From Ganoderma boninense (taxonomy: Eukaryota; Basidiomycota; Agaricomycetes; Polyporales; Polyporaceae): a stretch of DNA of 64,000 nt. The stretch lies in contig CM035312.1 in assembly GCA_002900995.3 (NCBI GenBank), positions 1,488,001 to 1,552,000 on the forward strand. Reading direction: 5' to 3'. Made by a program: the position numbers and the translations under genes. Shown piece by piece: positions 10,817 to 22,891 of this stretch. The notes under the pieces were generated by a model that saw nothing but the letters and a program-made list of their open reading frames with translations, searched no databases and was not told the DNA's origin. Each line of letters opens with the position of its first letter. Position 1 is the first letter of the stretch.

Positions 10817-13800
10817 ATGCTTCTCGTCCATCCCTCCTCCCAGTGCGACGTCTGCCTGGACCCCTACACTTGGATCACCCCCGCCAAGTCACCCCACGCA
10901 ATCCAATGCGGCCATGTTTTCTGCTACGAGTGCGTGTCCTGCTCATCCTACATCGCTCGCCACATTGCGGTTTTGCGGCGTCGCGCCGTGTGATGATGAT
11001 GTGGTTGGCCTGATGCTTACCGCACCCTCGTTCGCACAGCTGCCTGCGTACGGTGCACCCGAGCAACTGTCCCATGTGCCGCAAAGGATTCAACCCGGAG
11101 CGCATCAAAAAACTGCACATCGACAAGGCCCCCGAAGGCACACCGCCCACCGGCCCCGTGGCGGAGGAGAACGGGTTGTTGCGCCGTGTTGGCATGCTTT
11201 TCGACGAGAGCGCAGATCCCGCCGACGTGGAAGCCATGAAAGCGGAGGCGTCAGAGTGGCTGAACACCCATCCCGGGCCGTCGGTGAGCTTCCCGCCCAA
11301 TCCTCTCCGTCGTATATGCGCCCTTAATGACTAAACGCCGCACGGCACTCAGCATGTCGCATTACGCAATGTGGTATTCGCCCTGCACGAGATCAAGTCT
11401 CTTCGCATGGCGAAGGCAGTCGATAATGAAACCATTGAACTTATCCGTGCAACTCACGAGAGACACGCAGACGTCAAGGAAAGGGACTTGAATATCGCTA
11501 TGGAGGTCGAAAGGCAATTGCTCGCTCAGCAAGACACTCTGCGGAACGAGTATGAAGCGTGAGTCATTTATGTCCAACGTACAATTGGCCCATGGGATTT
11601 TCTCGTCCTAATTGACGCTTTCTCTCCTAGCCAGCTTGCCCAGTCGTACCGGGAGCTGAATGCCCTCCGGCAGGAGAATACCCGGGTTCAGGGCGAGCTG
11701 AGTCGTTATACGACCTCCTCAAATCCGTTACCGCGTCCTCCGGAGCATATTCCTTTCGTCTCTTCATTTCCGCGTGATCCTGCTGTGCCCGCCACCAACT
11801 CCGTACAGCGGAGCGCCGCTCCGCTGGGTCTCGGCCTCCCTTCTGTCGTCGCCCCAACCACTCAATCACGCTCCAGTTCCAATGGCTCAGGTGGTTCAAC
11901 TGGCTCACGTCGTGCACCCTCGGTTCATTTCGCTGAGCCCGGTCCGTCGGCCGAGAGACAGTCGAAATCAAAGTACAAGGTTTCCGCCGACGGTGAGGAG
12001 CTTCGTCAAGAGAAGACCCGCCGTCCTCACCTCATTGTCCCAGGGGCGACCTCTTCCCAACGCATCATTCCGCCCCGTCTGGATGGCTGTGATCTTGATG
12101 TGACGCCTCGGCCGCCCATAGTCCGCAATCGTCCTGACCTGACAGGCGTAACCTATTTTGATGAATACGGGCAGCCTGCCAGCCTTGAGGAAGGACTCAC
12201 TTACGTGTGTCCAGAGGGTGTCTTCGTGTTGACGATCGAGGAGAAGAAAATCCTAATACAGAACTCCTTGGACCAGATGGCCGCGAGGGCAGCCGCTCGT
12301 GGCGGCCCTGCTTCCTTGACCCCCACCGCCAACGGTCTTCTGCCCCCTGGTTCTTCCACAGCGGTTCCACTATTCCCGCCACCTGTCATTCCTCCCCCTC
12401 CCTTTCTTCCACCTATCGTCACGGTCACTGCCCGTCCCCCTGCTGAGACTCGCTCGGCACGTATACAGCGGATGGCTCCTCCGGAGGCAGCTGTCACAGG
12501 ACGGTGTCCTCTTGCGTGGCGTCCGGGGCCCGAAAACAAGGAGGGTTATGTGAAGGCATACCTCCCCAATGTAGGCGGCGTCGGCTGGATTCGGGAGGAG
12601 CAAGCAGCTAAGCTTCCCGTTCGCCGCTGGGGAACCGAGAGCCGATATGCCTATGTAATCGCTAAGGAGCCAGAGGAGGTTGACGACGAATGGAGGAGGG
12701 ACCATAACGGCGCTTCTCCTGCTCCGAACCCGTTGCAGCTCATTGGCGTCCCAGAGGCTCCTGTTGCAGGCACCGGTAGGAGTGCTATCCAACATAGCCA
12801 GCACGATGACATGCCGGAGTCTTCCGCTGGGCCGTCGACACTTTTCCGCGACCAGCCGAGAGCTTCAGACCGTATTATCCCCGCTTCCGTGAACGGCTCG
12901 AACGCATCCCTCGCCTCATTGGGTATGGGTATCTTTGCGCCCGCTCCACCTGCCCCCCGCTCAGAACGCTCTTCTCCTGGCCACCGTCGCGCTGCAAGCG
13001 ATGCTGAACCGCTGGGCCTGACCTTGACGGCTCTTCCTATGCCTGGCCCCGCACTCGAGTCTGAGGATCCCGAGACCCAGCCTTCGCCAGCTTCGACTTG
13101 GGGTACGGTAGATTCTAGGAGCTCCAGCCTTGGCAACCTCCGTTTGAACAACTTCGGAAACCCTGGCCCTTTCACGCGTGCTCAGTCTCTTGAACAGCTC
13201 CCCATTGGCGAGCTTAATGGTGGACCTATCGTACTTACCGACGCCGTCACCCCAAGGCAGGGGTCCTCGACATTGGATGACGCTCGATCAATCTCTGGCC
13301 AGTCGAACCACTCCCATGACTATCACGTACCTGCGCTTCTCTCGAACCCAAGCGCAGGTAGCTCTCGTGTTGTCGCTAGCCTAGAGGATCTCGAGAACGT
13401 TAACCGATCGCTGCAGCGAGTTGCAGAGTTGCAGGCAAGGGGGCCGTCTCGCCACTCGCAACATTCCTCTCACTCTTCTCGGCACCCGTCTCACCCGTCT
13501 ATGTCTGGAGACGAGGGTGACGTGATGGTTGGATCGCGTACTGGCCTTGCTCTTTACAGCTCACGGCTATCCCAGAACGCAAGCTACGGGTCTCACAATG
13601 GTCGTTCGTCCAACGACCCATCGCCCCCTGCGCAGTCTCGCCCCCGCAGTGGTGGCTCTGCACCCTCGCACCATTCTGAGAGCGCCCGCAGCCACCCTAC
13701 CTCCCTCAGCCGCCAAAGCTCGCGCAGTCAACACAGTTCCTACAGCACTCACAGCGTCCACAGCGCTCACTCTGTCGACACCTCCAGTTCTCATCGATCA

Positions 13801-14145
13801 ACTTCCGAGCGGCACAGGGCTCGCCGTGCGTCTAACGCTTCGGTGCTGAGCCATGCCCCCGAGCCCGCCACATGGACGACCATTCCCTCGGATATGCAGC
13901 CGTATGGATCTTCTCGCGGTCCATATGCCCCCGATGTTCGACCCCCTCCTAGCCAGGAGTCCATCCCCCGTTCTCTGCGGTCGAACGGAGATGGCCTTGG
14001 CCTCACCTTCGAAGCTCCAAGCACTTCCGCCGCCGTTACCGGAAACGGAGAGCAAGCTACGAGCATCCATGCTCCACGCCCCGTTAACGGCCGCCGCGCT
14101 AGCCAGCTCATCGGCGGCTCCTGGGGCGCACGAAGCGGCCATTAG
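10817..14145 (+). CDS. RING-finger protein with long Ser/Pro-rich tail (RING paralogue 2)
   Basis: Predicted 1025 residues from exons 10817-10929, 11040-11283, 11353-11558 and 11631-14145, all in phase. The C3HC4 RING uses C10, C13, C31, H33, C36, C39, C48 and C51, with the same SxCDVC opening as RING genes 1 and 3. A coiled coil follows at about residues 120-215 (ERDLNIAMEVERQLLAQQD). The middle has a compact-looking part (YVCPEGVFVLTIEEKK, later KAYLPNVGGVGWIREEQ), which may be a small folded domain of unknown type. The last 500 residues are low complexity, with Ser/His repeats such as SRHSQHSSHSSRHPSHPS and HSVHSAHSVD. The likely role is a RING E3 ligase or scaffold, with the target unknown. 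The final exon alone is 2.5 kb, in contrast to the short upstream exons. Confidence 0.88.
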
Positions 14146-14971
14146 AGGATCCTCGCTCCGAAAACCTAAACTCATTCCGGTGTGTAAGATTATTCCAACC
14201 TCCTTCAAAAAAGACTCTTCTGGATATGCTCTTCCTTCGGTGCCATCCTGTCACTCCTTAATTGTGCTCGATCTCTTCCTTACCTACTTGCCTATTTCTT
14301 TTTGGATATGCTTACGTGTTGTCATCTTTGGTCGCTTCCTTTTCGCTTGCTATCCTCATCCATCTCTCCTGGCTCTCGTGCTACCCCACCGTTCGTATCG
14401 CGCGCTTTGCGCCCTAGATCTATCCTCTGGCAGTGGCTGTTGTTGTAGTTGATGTTCCGCATGTTGTCGCAACGTAATCTCGCCACCCTGTAGCCGTCCT
14501 GTAATCCCCGGGTCCGTTCGTGGTTTGTCCCAGCCTGGGCCACCTGCCCAAGAGTACCCTATACCTGACACGTCAGGCGTGGTCTTGTCCGAATCCTCGC
14601 CGCCACATATATCCTCGTAGCTTTGCTTGCTCGTCCCCGTTTACGTTACTGCACGCTGATCTCCCTACGATACCTCGGTATCTCTCAATACCGCCCTTAC
14701 GATTACTCATTTACGATCCCCGCCATGTATGCACTCCGGGCACGCTTACGCATATTGACCTCGGCTGTATTTTGGTGTATTATGTTTATGGCTTTACGAT
14801 ACACAATGGATCGCTTGGTTCGTCTCGCTTTTGCGTCTCTTCGCAAAACCCTAAAGATGAACGGCTTCGAGCTTGCGATGGACCTCGGTCACAGTTGCAA
14901 TCCGGCACGCGTTAACACCCAGCCTGACCATGCAATTTAGTGAACATTATTATTGTTATGCCTCCACGTCG
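14146..14971. other. convergent intergenic region, RING gene 2 / acyltransferase
   Basis: The flanking genes converge here, so this holds two 3' ends. It is T-rich and C/T-rich on the plus strand, with no coding signal that I trust. Confidence 0.45.
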
Positions 14972-17371
14972 TTACGGCTGAAATTCATGTCTCTTCGCAG
15001 GCCCGACCTGCATCCACGCCTCGCCCCGCATCTTCGCCGACACGAGCCCATGAAGGTACTTGGAGTCGATCATGAACAGCCACATCGCGCGTGTGGCCTC
15101 GGCGCGAGCATCGAGCAAAGGGCGGATGAGCTTCCATGAGGCCACATGCGGCGGGTTGGGCGTGGGAGTGTGCGCAGGTGCACCATTACGACGCTTGATG
15201 TACGGGTTGGGTGGGGCCACGTAGGGCACAGTGTAAGGTGCCAGTCTCTCTCCAGTGAGAGAACTGGACTGGGGCGAGAGGGCGCCGAGGAAGAGCTTGA
15301 CGGAAGTGAGAAGCCGCTTCAACCTGCAACTGTTTGTGAGCATCTGCGGAGACTGTGAATTGAGTAGTTGGGCCTCACTGCCTGTAATTTGCTGTGAAAA
15401 AAATTTCTGTCAGCGTGGATCAATAGACCTGAGAATGTGGAGGACTTACAGCCAACCCAGTAGTCGTGCCAGCGAGAGAGCACGAAGTTCGTGACATAGA
15501 ACACCCCCAGCACGCCAAGCGTGGCCTTGGTCTTTCCCTCCAGCCCTTCATTATTCCCACCGAGGAACCAGCGTCCTGTCGTCCAGAACGACCTCAGGCC
15601 AGGAACGAGGAGCTCTGGGACCCATTCTTGGAATCTCGAGAGCGACCCAACCGAATCCGCGACCAGCCCACGAACTATCGCACGGGTCACGGCGGCGTAC
15701 GCTCCTGCGGCGGCGAGCCCTCCAAAGACAGCCTTGAACTGGGCCCAAGTCTCTTCCTCCTCCGCCTTGCCGAGGACGCGACCGCTTAGGAGGCCCACGA
15801 CATACGCGGGGATGTGTAGGATGAGCGCGGGGAGGAACAAGGAGAAACGTGGGTGGAGGACGCTGACGGCCAGCTGACGGAGGACGAGCGCGAGCGCACG
15901 CAGCGCACCGGGACGCGTGCGGAAGTCGGGGAGGAGCGCGTTGAGAGCGACGTGTGATACGTTGGCGTGGTGCAGGAGGGAGTGGTATTTGAGGAGAGCT
16001 TGGCGCGCTTTCACCGACGAGGGCGCCGCATCGGGGTCGGTGAATTGGCTGATGAGACTGGGTTTTACAAAGGTGGGTGAGCAGGAGTTTTGTTTGGAGA
16101 AGCCGTCAGACGTACTTCTGAGATATCCAAACGAAATGAGAAGGTGGGAGTTCATCGTCGGCCCATAAGATATCCCTCGCCATAGCAGTCGCATATAGCG
16201 TGTCCCTGGACTAAGGTTGAGCGGGGCGGGGCACATACAAGCGCATTTGCGAGGTCACTCACCAATCTGGAGCATTGATTGTCAAACCCAACAAACGCTT
16301 CTCGATCTCTGAGGTCAAGACCTTGACGATATCTCGAGAGCTGGCCGGGTCCTTGTCGCCCTCCACCTCCGATGTATGCTCCTCCACGAACACCTCGACG
16401 TCGATAGGCTTCCCCCATCTTCAAAGGCACCCGTCAGCGCTCCGACACCCACACATAAACGCAGAGAACTGACCTCACGCAAACCTAAGTTGACCGTGCG
16501 GTCCCAGAAGGTTTCCGTCTCCATCAGCTCCAACGCGTCCAACGGGAACACTATCCGCATCCGCGTATGTGGATGGACGCTAGGCACTACTCACCTTGCT
16601 CTGGTACTGCGTCTTGTCCGTATACACTACCCCCACGGGCACGATCCGCAACCTCTTCCCCTGTCCCTGGCCACCGCGCCTCCCCTTGGCCCACCTCACA
16701 TACTCGACCGCAGCGCGGCTCGCCCCCTCCTTCACCTGCGCGATGCTCGGCTCGGTGTAACTCGTGCCCTCCGGGAAGACCCCGATGACCTCCTCCCTCT
16801 CTAGGGCCTTGAACGTCTCCTCGAAGAGCGCCTCGTTCACCCTCGACTGCGTGCCCGGCTGGTCGGACGCGGCGGTGGAGTTGGGGTTGCGCGCGACGGG
16901 GATGCTGCCCGAGGAGCGGAGGACGGCGCCGACGAGCGGGTTCTTGAAGAGCGTCGACTTGGCCCAGAAGCAGACGGGGCGGCCGTGCGGGATCGTCACC
17001 GCTGGAGGAGACGGATACGCGAGGCGGGCGCGACATGAGTGAGTGCGCGAGGCTCGGGTGAGGCGAGGTGGTACAGTGGAGGAGGGAAAGATCCACTCAC
17101 AGAGGGTTGCAATGTCGAGTATCTCATTGTGGTGGCAGGACGTTCTGGTGCAAGAAAGATAGAGAGCTTGTTAGTCGTAGTCGAGGTTGCACTAAGCTCG
17201 AGCCGTTGTTGCTGGCGGCCTCGCGCGAGGTCGCGGCTCGGCGGCGACGCACATGATGAGGGGCCCGTCGTGTGGCACGTTCTCTTCACCGTCTACATAG
17301 ACTTCCGAATAATATCGCAATGCCCAGTCGGATATTTGACGTAACCCGCGATAAACAAGTTTCAGCTCCAT
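14972..17371 (-). CDS. glycerol-3-phosphate / DHAP sn-1 acyltransferase (Sct1/Gpt2 type)
   Basis: This membrane enzyme makes lysophosphatidic acid from glycerol-3-phosphate or DHAP and acyl-CoA, the first step of glycerolipid synthesis. Minus-strand exons: 17253-17371, 17101-17144, 16595-17001, one unresolved piece, 16263-16418, 16116-16205, 15450-16057, 14972-15381. The PlsC-type motifs are in order: HHNEILD (HX4D catalytic), SSGSIPVARN, FPEGTSYTEP, and IVPVGVVYTDKTQYQSK. Further on come GKPIDVEVF and LLGLTINAPDWDTLY, family landmarks of the fungal enzymes, followed by hydrophobic C-terminal spans (FSLFLPALILHIPAYVVGLL and LGVLGVFYVTNFVL). The join between 16595 and 16418 cannot be closed: the only open stretch (FPLDALELMETETFWDR) is out of phase at both ends. 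This may be an unusual intron, a sequence error or real damage. Confidence 0.87.
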
Positions 17372-17816
17372 GAAGAGAGAGGGAGAGGTATATGTGGCGT
17401 AGCAGATGTGCACGGAGTAAGGCACAGTGAACGTTGTTGGGTTCGAGAGGCAGTTGAACAGGTAACAAGACGTCATCTCACACGAGTGATCCGCTGCGTC
17501 CTCCCACCACAAACCCCCTCCCACATACCACCTGTACGTTACCTCAAGTCGAGGGTAAAATCCCAATAACCGCTCAGAGATGGTCGAAGAAGGTTGAAAA
17601 TATTGGATACAATGCATACTCGCGCAGACTCTAAACACACATGGTAGTTGAGAAACATGGGCATCGACCACGGGGCAGGTCTTTGCATGAGCCAAAGAAC
17701 CTGTTGCGCGTCGAGCAGCGACCTTTGATCATTCCACGCGGGCGACTAGCATGTACAGGGATACATTGTAGCAGCATTCCGGGAGATGATATTTTGGGTA
17801 CAATGTGATGTGGCAA
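17372..17816 (-). other. upstream region of the acyltransferase, 3' flank of RPS14
   Basis: 445 nt between two minus-strand genes. No coding signal is seen and no convincing core-promoter element is visible. Confidence 0.4.
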
Positions 17817-18483
17817 TCACAGACGACGACCACGGCGACCGCCCTGTTGGTAGAAAATTCGTCAATACCTCTGCCTCACACGCACGATTGTAGGGTACCT
17901 TGCGACGGGTCGAGTCGGTGGGGACGGGGGTCACATCCTCGATACGGCCAATGCGCATGCCGGAACGGGCGAGTGCACGGAGAGCTGACTGGGCACCAGG
18001 GCCAGGGGTCTTGGTGCCAGTACCACCGGTCGCACGGAGCTTGATGTGGAGGGCAGTGATGCCGACCTCACGGCAGCGGGTAGCGACATCCTGCGCGGCA
18101 AGCATAGCGGCGTAGGGGGAGGACTCGTCACGATCAGCCTTGACCTTCATGCCACCTGATAGCCAGGGCGATCTATTAGGAAACGCATTAAATATGCAGA
18201 ATACGAAGGAACGGACCAGTGACACGGGAGATGGTCTCCTTGCCGGAGAGATCGGTAACATGGACGAAGGTATCGTTGAAAGAGGCGTAGATGTGGGCGA
18301 CGCCGAAGACGAGCTCGCCCTCAGCAACCTGGGGACCGAGTGCAACGGGCTCCTCCTTAGCGACCTTGACCTTCTTGGGGGGCTGCATCCAGATCACGGT
18401 CAGTGCATCCATCCCAATTTTCACCGGTGTACCCTCAAATGTCCATCCCAAACCATCGAGAGCATTGAGAAGGGACTGACCAT
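17817..18483 (-). CDS. RPS14: 40S ribosomal protein S14 (uS11)
   Basis: Exons 18481-18483, 18217-18382, 17899-18155 and 17817-17843 give 150 residues, the normal eukaryotic length. The sequence is highly conserved: [58 protein letters not shown] and [17 protein letters not shown], with the basic C-terminus GGRRGRRL. uS11 sits on the small-subunit platform near the mRNA exit and the 3' end of 18S rRNA and is needed for 40S maturation. Exon 1 is the start codon alone: ATG is followed directly by GTCAGT, and the acceptor CAG at 18383 leads into PPKKVKV, giving the N-terminus MPPKKVKV. An alternative would be the in-frame MQPPKKVKV start inside the intron, which would remove the CAG as an acceptor. 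I consider it less likely. Confidence 0.97.
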
Positions 18484-19354
18484 GATGTTTTAGAGTGTCT
18501 TGAGGGAGGGAGCTTGAGGACGTTGAACGAGGAGACTCAGTCCACCGACGACTTCAAGGTTCCTGCCACTTGCAAGCGCTTAGATGCAAGTCACGTGGAG
18601 ACAAACGCGCGGCACGTGGACAGGTCTACGCGTCATTAACGTCCACGCCTGGCCTCGCGTTCAACTCCTGCCGCCCTCCCAAGCAGCCAAGGATGCTATG
18701 ACGCTCTGTGCCCGACATTGGACAAATAAATCTCGTCAAATGACCCAAGGCTTCAGCGCATTTACACCGCCTACAGTGCTCAGTCTGGCATGTTCACGCT
18801 GTCAGGTGTGGCAAGGGAACTTGTGAGTGAATCGACCCTCTAATACCCGCTTTTCTATAGGCCAGGACCCAGATATCCCCCAGGATTGAGGCCTGAGGGC
18901 GTGGCGTTCATGCCTACATATACAATATCGCGGCGGCATCGGTCGCGTTTGCGCTCGAGGAGTCTGAGACCTTCGTCCATCCCTTCTATCCATCTCATAT
19001 GTAGCTTAATCTCTATAGATTCAGACATGGCTTCGTTTACGCAGAGCCTTGGCTGAGTTGCACGGCGAGGAGAATACAGCATGAGGCTCGAGACCGTCAT
19101 CTTCCTGAGGAGCCAGAACGTCTGGATTGAAACCAGATTGCCCTTCGATAACAGGACTTGATCCGATCGTAGACCCCCGATTCTAAGGAGATGTCGGGAT
19201 TTGGGTAGCCTGCAGCGCGAGGTCCTTCCCATGATCGCCCCGCTGAATCTGAGCTCCTCTCTACACTAGTATATATATACCATCCCAACCGCCCAGTCTG
19301 CCAGCTTGCTCAACCTACTACCCTCTTCATCCTCAACCCATCCGCTCGAACGCC
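18484..19354. other. divergent intergenic region, RPS14 / cyanase-HTH gene
   Basis: 871 nt holding both promoters. No coding frame with support. A TATA-like tract lies near the cyanase-HTH end and is listed separately. Confidence 0.45.
19268..19280 (+). promoter_or_regulatory. TATA-like element of the cyanase-HTH gene
   Basis: The sequence TAGTATATATATAC lies about 75-87 nt upstream of the start codon, followed by a C-rich, C/T-biased leader. Position and sequence fit a TATA box, but no transcription start is visible, so this is an inference. Confidence 0.4.
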
Positions 19355-19829
19355 ATGGCCCCTAACCCTCAGTGCGCCGCCCTCGCTGCTGCGAAGGACA
19401 AGAAGGGTCAGTCTGACCGTTCCCCACCCCTGCCCACCCTGCTACACCTTATGTGGCGCACCGATGCGCATCGTGGCTCGCCTTTACGTTCGCTAGCCTC
19501 AGAGAAGCATATCTGACTCCACCGCTCCCCCAGGTCTCTCTTACACCCAGATCGCCGAGAAGATCGGCCAGTCGGAGGCACACGTTATCGACGGTGCGTC
19601 TCCTCGAGCTTATTCCACGTACTCAGACTGACCGAACGGACCCCACCCTCCAGTTTGCACTGGCAAGATTCAGCCCACCCAGGACGAGTTCAACGCGCTC
19701 GCTCGGGCTCTCGACATCACCCAGTCGGTGCGTCTTCCCTCCATACTGCTCCCAATCCATCCCGTCTCATATCATCGTGCTATCGCCGTGCGACAGCCTC
19801 CCTCCGACTCCGCCCACAAGACCAAGTAA
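19355..19829 (+). CDS. small protein consisting of a cyanase N-terminal HTH domain only
   Basis: A 72-residue protein from four exons (19355-19406, 19534-19593, 19654-19727, 19797-19829), all in phase. The core (GLSYTQIAEKIGQSEAHVID, then VCTGKIQPTQDEFNALARAL) matches the N-terminal helix-turn-helix-like domain of cyanate hydratase. The family enzyme is about 150-160 residues and carries its catalytic Arg, Glu and Ser in a separate C-terminal domain. That domain is absent: the reading frame ends with PPSDSAHKTK, and nothing like the catalytic domain follows downstream. The protein therefore cannot be an active cyanase by itself. Possible roles are DNA binding, assembly with a full-length cyanase, or something unrelated. 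The ends are orderly (start, four spliced exons, stop), so this looks like a functional short gene and not a truncated one. Confidence 0.83.
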
Positions 19830-20152
19830 GCGCGGAAGTGGAATGTACAATTGAGTCTGCTGTAGGACTAGTGCTGTATGAGTGGCGACAATGTCCGTGT
19901 TGTACCATATCCACGGGGAATCACTGTGGGACCAAGGCAGAGCAATAACCGGCTCTCCCGTTCGTCGTTCGCATCGGCAACTTCGGGTTTCTCTGGAGTC
20001 TGGCCGCGAATCCCAGCCCTGGTCAGCAAATGAGTTAGGACGTTCAGGACCACGCGGAAATGAGATCATGAAATAAGCTAAATCTAATAGTCGTACATGG
20101 ATCGATGGTGATACATGTTACATGGCGTACGTGTACAATGTAGTGGATAAGA
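19830..20152. other. convergent intergenic region
   Basis: About 320 nt between two converging 3' ends (cyanase-HTH gene and DUF6534 copy A). Nothing else seen. Confidence 0.45.
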
Positions 20153-22368
20153 CTACACCACGACACTCGAGTCTAGCCTCCCACCCGCTGATCCATACGG
20201 GACCCGCCATCCCTTGACCTTTTGAACAGGTCCGCCCTTGATAAGCACAGCGGAAAGGATAAGGTATGTGGTCGATGACGTACCGCCTCGTCAAGACCGT
20301 CTTCGTGCGGGGCATCAGTCTTGGTGTCGGTCGTAGTGTGGACCTGTATCTGGCAGATGCACGTACGTCAGGCGCGTGCCGCAACTCCAATAAGGTTCAA
20401 TGTGACCGACCTCGCCTTTATCTTTATGCGGACTGGTGCTCTCGCTGTACCGTGACCGGTCGGCGAACGACATGTGCGTGGTGTACGACGTGTGCGAGAG
20501 GGGGAAGGAGACCATCCCGCTCGGGTTGGCCCCTCTCAGAGCTTCGCGTGCGTTGAGGGTCGCGAGCAGCGAGTTTAGGAACACTGTGCGGCCAAAGGAG
20601 AATTATAAGCGAGCCGGACGGTATAGTGGATAGCACGCACGCTTGGGCAGGACGAAGTAGAAGGCGATGAAGATGAAGTTGTCCGGCATAAGTGCATACT
20701 GTGTAACCGTTTGGTCAGTGATCGGTCCCGGAGGAAATGGTTGGATGAGATTGCTTACCGTGACGAGACATAGTAGAGCACAGAGCCTGCAAGCGGGCAT
20801 AGCCCAGTCAGAACACAGTCCTATGCTGGAGCAGGCCGAGCTTACCCTGTGAGTGCACCCGTGTTGATGCTGTAAATAATCAGGGTGCGTATAACGGAGT
20901 CGGTCCTGTGCACATTCGGAGCATCATGAGACATGCAAAGGTTTAACAAGATTAATAGCCACCCACTTTGAGAAGCCAGTCCTACACTTGATCAGGACCA
21001 TAGTCATCGCTCCCGCGATGAGCAGGTCTGCTACGACTCCGGCACCGAGGCTCACATACAAGATGTCCTGGATGAGGTTGGATATGAGCGTACACGACGA
21101 GAAGCATCGTAGCAGAACGTACAGCGATCTTCGAGAACGCCATGAACGTAGGGACGCTAAAGCTGTTCATCTCGAGGTTAGCGCAATTCAAGAACGTCCT
21201 CTCAAATGGGGATGATACCTCTTGACCGAGAACGCTGCAAATGTTCCGCACCCCACCAAGTAAGCCTTGGAGTTAAACCGAGACAGATGGAAGAGAGCGC
21301 ACCGATGCTGCCACCTGATTAGAACCCGCTCAGCACTTCAGGCCGCTGTTCCACCATCCTCAAGGAACTCGTACTCACCGAATACCGTCAAAGAAGATAC
21401 CGTCTAGTGGTCGGTGAGCACAGCATGCAAGAGCTAGATGCACTGAATGGAGCACTCACGATTGCGATGCCCAGTAGCAGGTTTCCATGGCTCACTGTGC
21501 AGGGAAGGTTCTGAATTATGGTTATCCGATTGAACCTAACCTGGCGGAATGCTTACTCCTCCAAACTCTATGACAGAAGATGCTGCGGTCGACGAACGTG
21601 AGCGGGGACGCTAACCTATGCGATGTGATAGGAACCCACGCTCTAACAGTAAGGTCGCTCACGCCCTATCCCCACAGTGCCGTCAGCGAAGGTGACGCCA
21701 TCGTAGCAGCGGCGCAGACGTACGGTGACAACGATTTGAGCCTTGAAGCGAAGATCATTCAACGACTCTGGAAAGCTAGGCCCCAGTTGACGTACGCACC
21801 AATATGCTCCTACGTGTAACAGACAACGGTGAGGCAAATTCAAGGAGAAACGGGGGATAAGGACGTACCATGTTGGTACGGCGAGCACCCTGGCGTCCGA
21901 GAAGTTGGTCACGGCGTAGTAGTATATTGCGTGCACGACCAATGCCAGGTGTAGGGTGTCCAGTAGCCTGACAGCCCAATGATTGTAGTTCCCCATCATG
22001 ATACACGGCAGAAGGCAGGACACTCACCATAACGCGAACACCTGAAAGGAAGCGAGCATTTCAGCGAGCTGGTTCCCGTCACAGAATGATCATGGCTGAC
22101 CAGGAATCGCAAAAGCAAGGAGTCCCTCTCGCTACGCTTGAAGTATATGTATGTTTGGACTACCGTGACTCCATAGAAGCTGCGGCGACGGAGGGTCGGT
22201 GGTTAGTCGCAATGTGATAAAGCTAGGCGAAGGATGCCTGCCATGACGTTGCAATTGTGCCTGTAGTCGAGGATATCAGGAATCGGAGCGAGGAGACGGT
22301 AGGTATGAGAGCATACCGAGGAATGCGGCTCCAAGGGTATCGTTGAGGGCCAACTTGCCGGAAGACAT
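20153..22368 (-). CDS. DUF6534-type multi-pass membrane protein, copy A
   Basis: The start reads MSSGKLALNDTLGAAFLG, the typical opening of this basidiomycete family, and is followed by many short exons. Landmarks in order on the minus strand are LLDTLHLALVVHAIYYYAVT (22.0-21.9 kb), FKAQIVVTV (21.74-21.71 kb), MPDNFIFIAFYFVLPKR (20.7-20.65 kb) and VFLNSLLATLNAREALRG (20.6-20.5 kb). A cytosolic Ser-rich tail then leads to a TAG stop at 20153 in my best join. Family members have about seven membrane spans, and their function is unknown. I could not place every intron in the middle part (21.0-21.6 kb), so the full protein is not certain. The conserved blocks and the intact ends argue for a real gene. 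It lies about 17 kb from the other three copies and in opposite orientation. Confidence 0.78.
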
Positions 22369-22891
22369 TGCGTGTGGGGGAGGGAGAGCGGGGAAGCTTC
22401 GAAGGCCTGACGGCATTCAGCAGGCGGTCCGCGGCCTGCATTCTTATAAGACCTGTAACGATCTCATCGAATAAGGTGCAGAGGATGTCAATGAGGATCG
22501 GGGCGGTTCTGATACCGTGTTGGCAAGGAAGGTCGGTGTCATATGTCATCGGCGTCCCTACGATGACAGTGGGAAGCGCGAACCACGGAGGGTGCATTCC
22601 TTGCAAAGACTCGCACCGTCTCACAGCTAATAAGTAGTTGCCTAGAGGGCATCGAGCACCAGCCTCGCCGGCTGTTAAACCGGCCGTCAGCCGCCAAGAG
22701 GAAGATGTGTCGCTCGCCAGATGCACGGCCTGACACAAACGAGACAGAGAAGCAGGGGGCGCAGAGATCATTGCGTCCTCCTATTAGGAGTCCTAAGGCC
22801 CTCTGCCGGCAATATTGGGCGTGCACCTTGATTCGCACTGCGAATCTCCAGCGGCGAGGCACGGAACTCTATTATTATTCCGAGGACCGTG

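Noticed and set aside
20605..20650. tRNA A-box-like sequence (TATAGTGGATAGCA)
   Set aside because: It lies within an intron of DUF6534 copy A; no B box and no acceptor stem pairing at the right distance.
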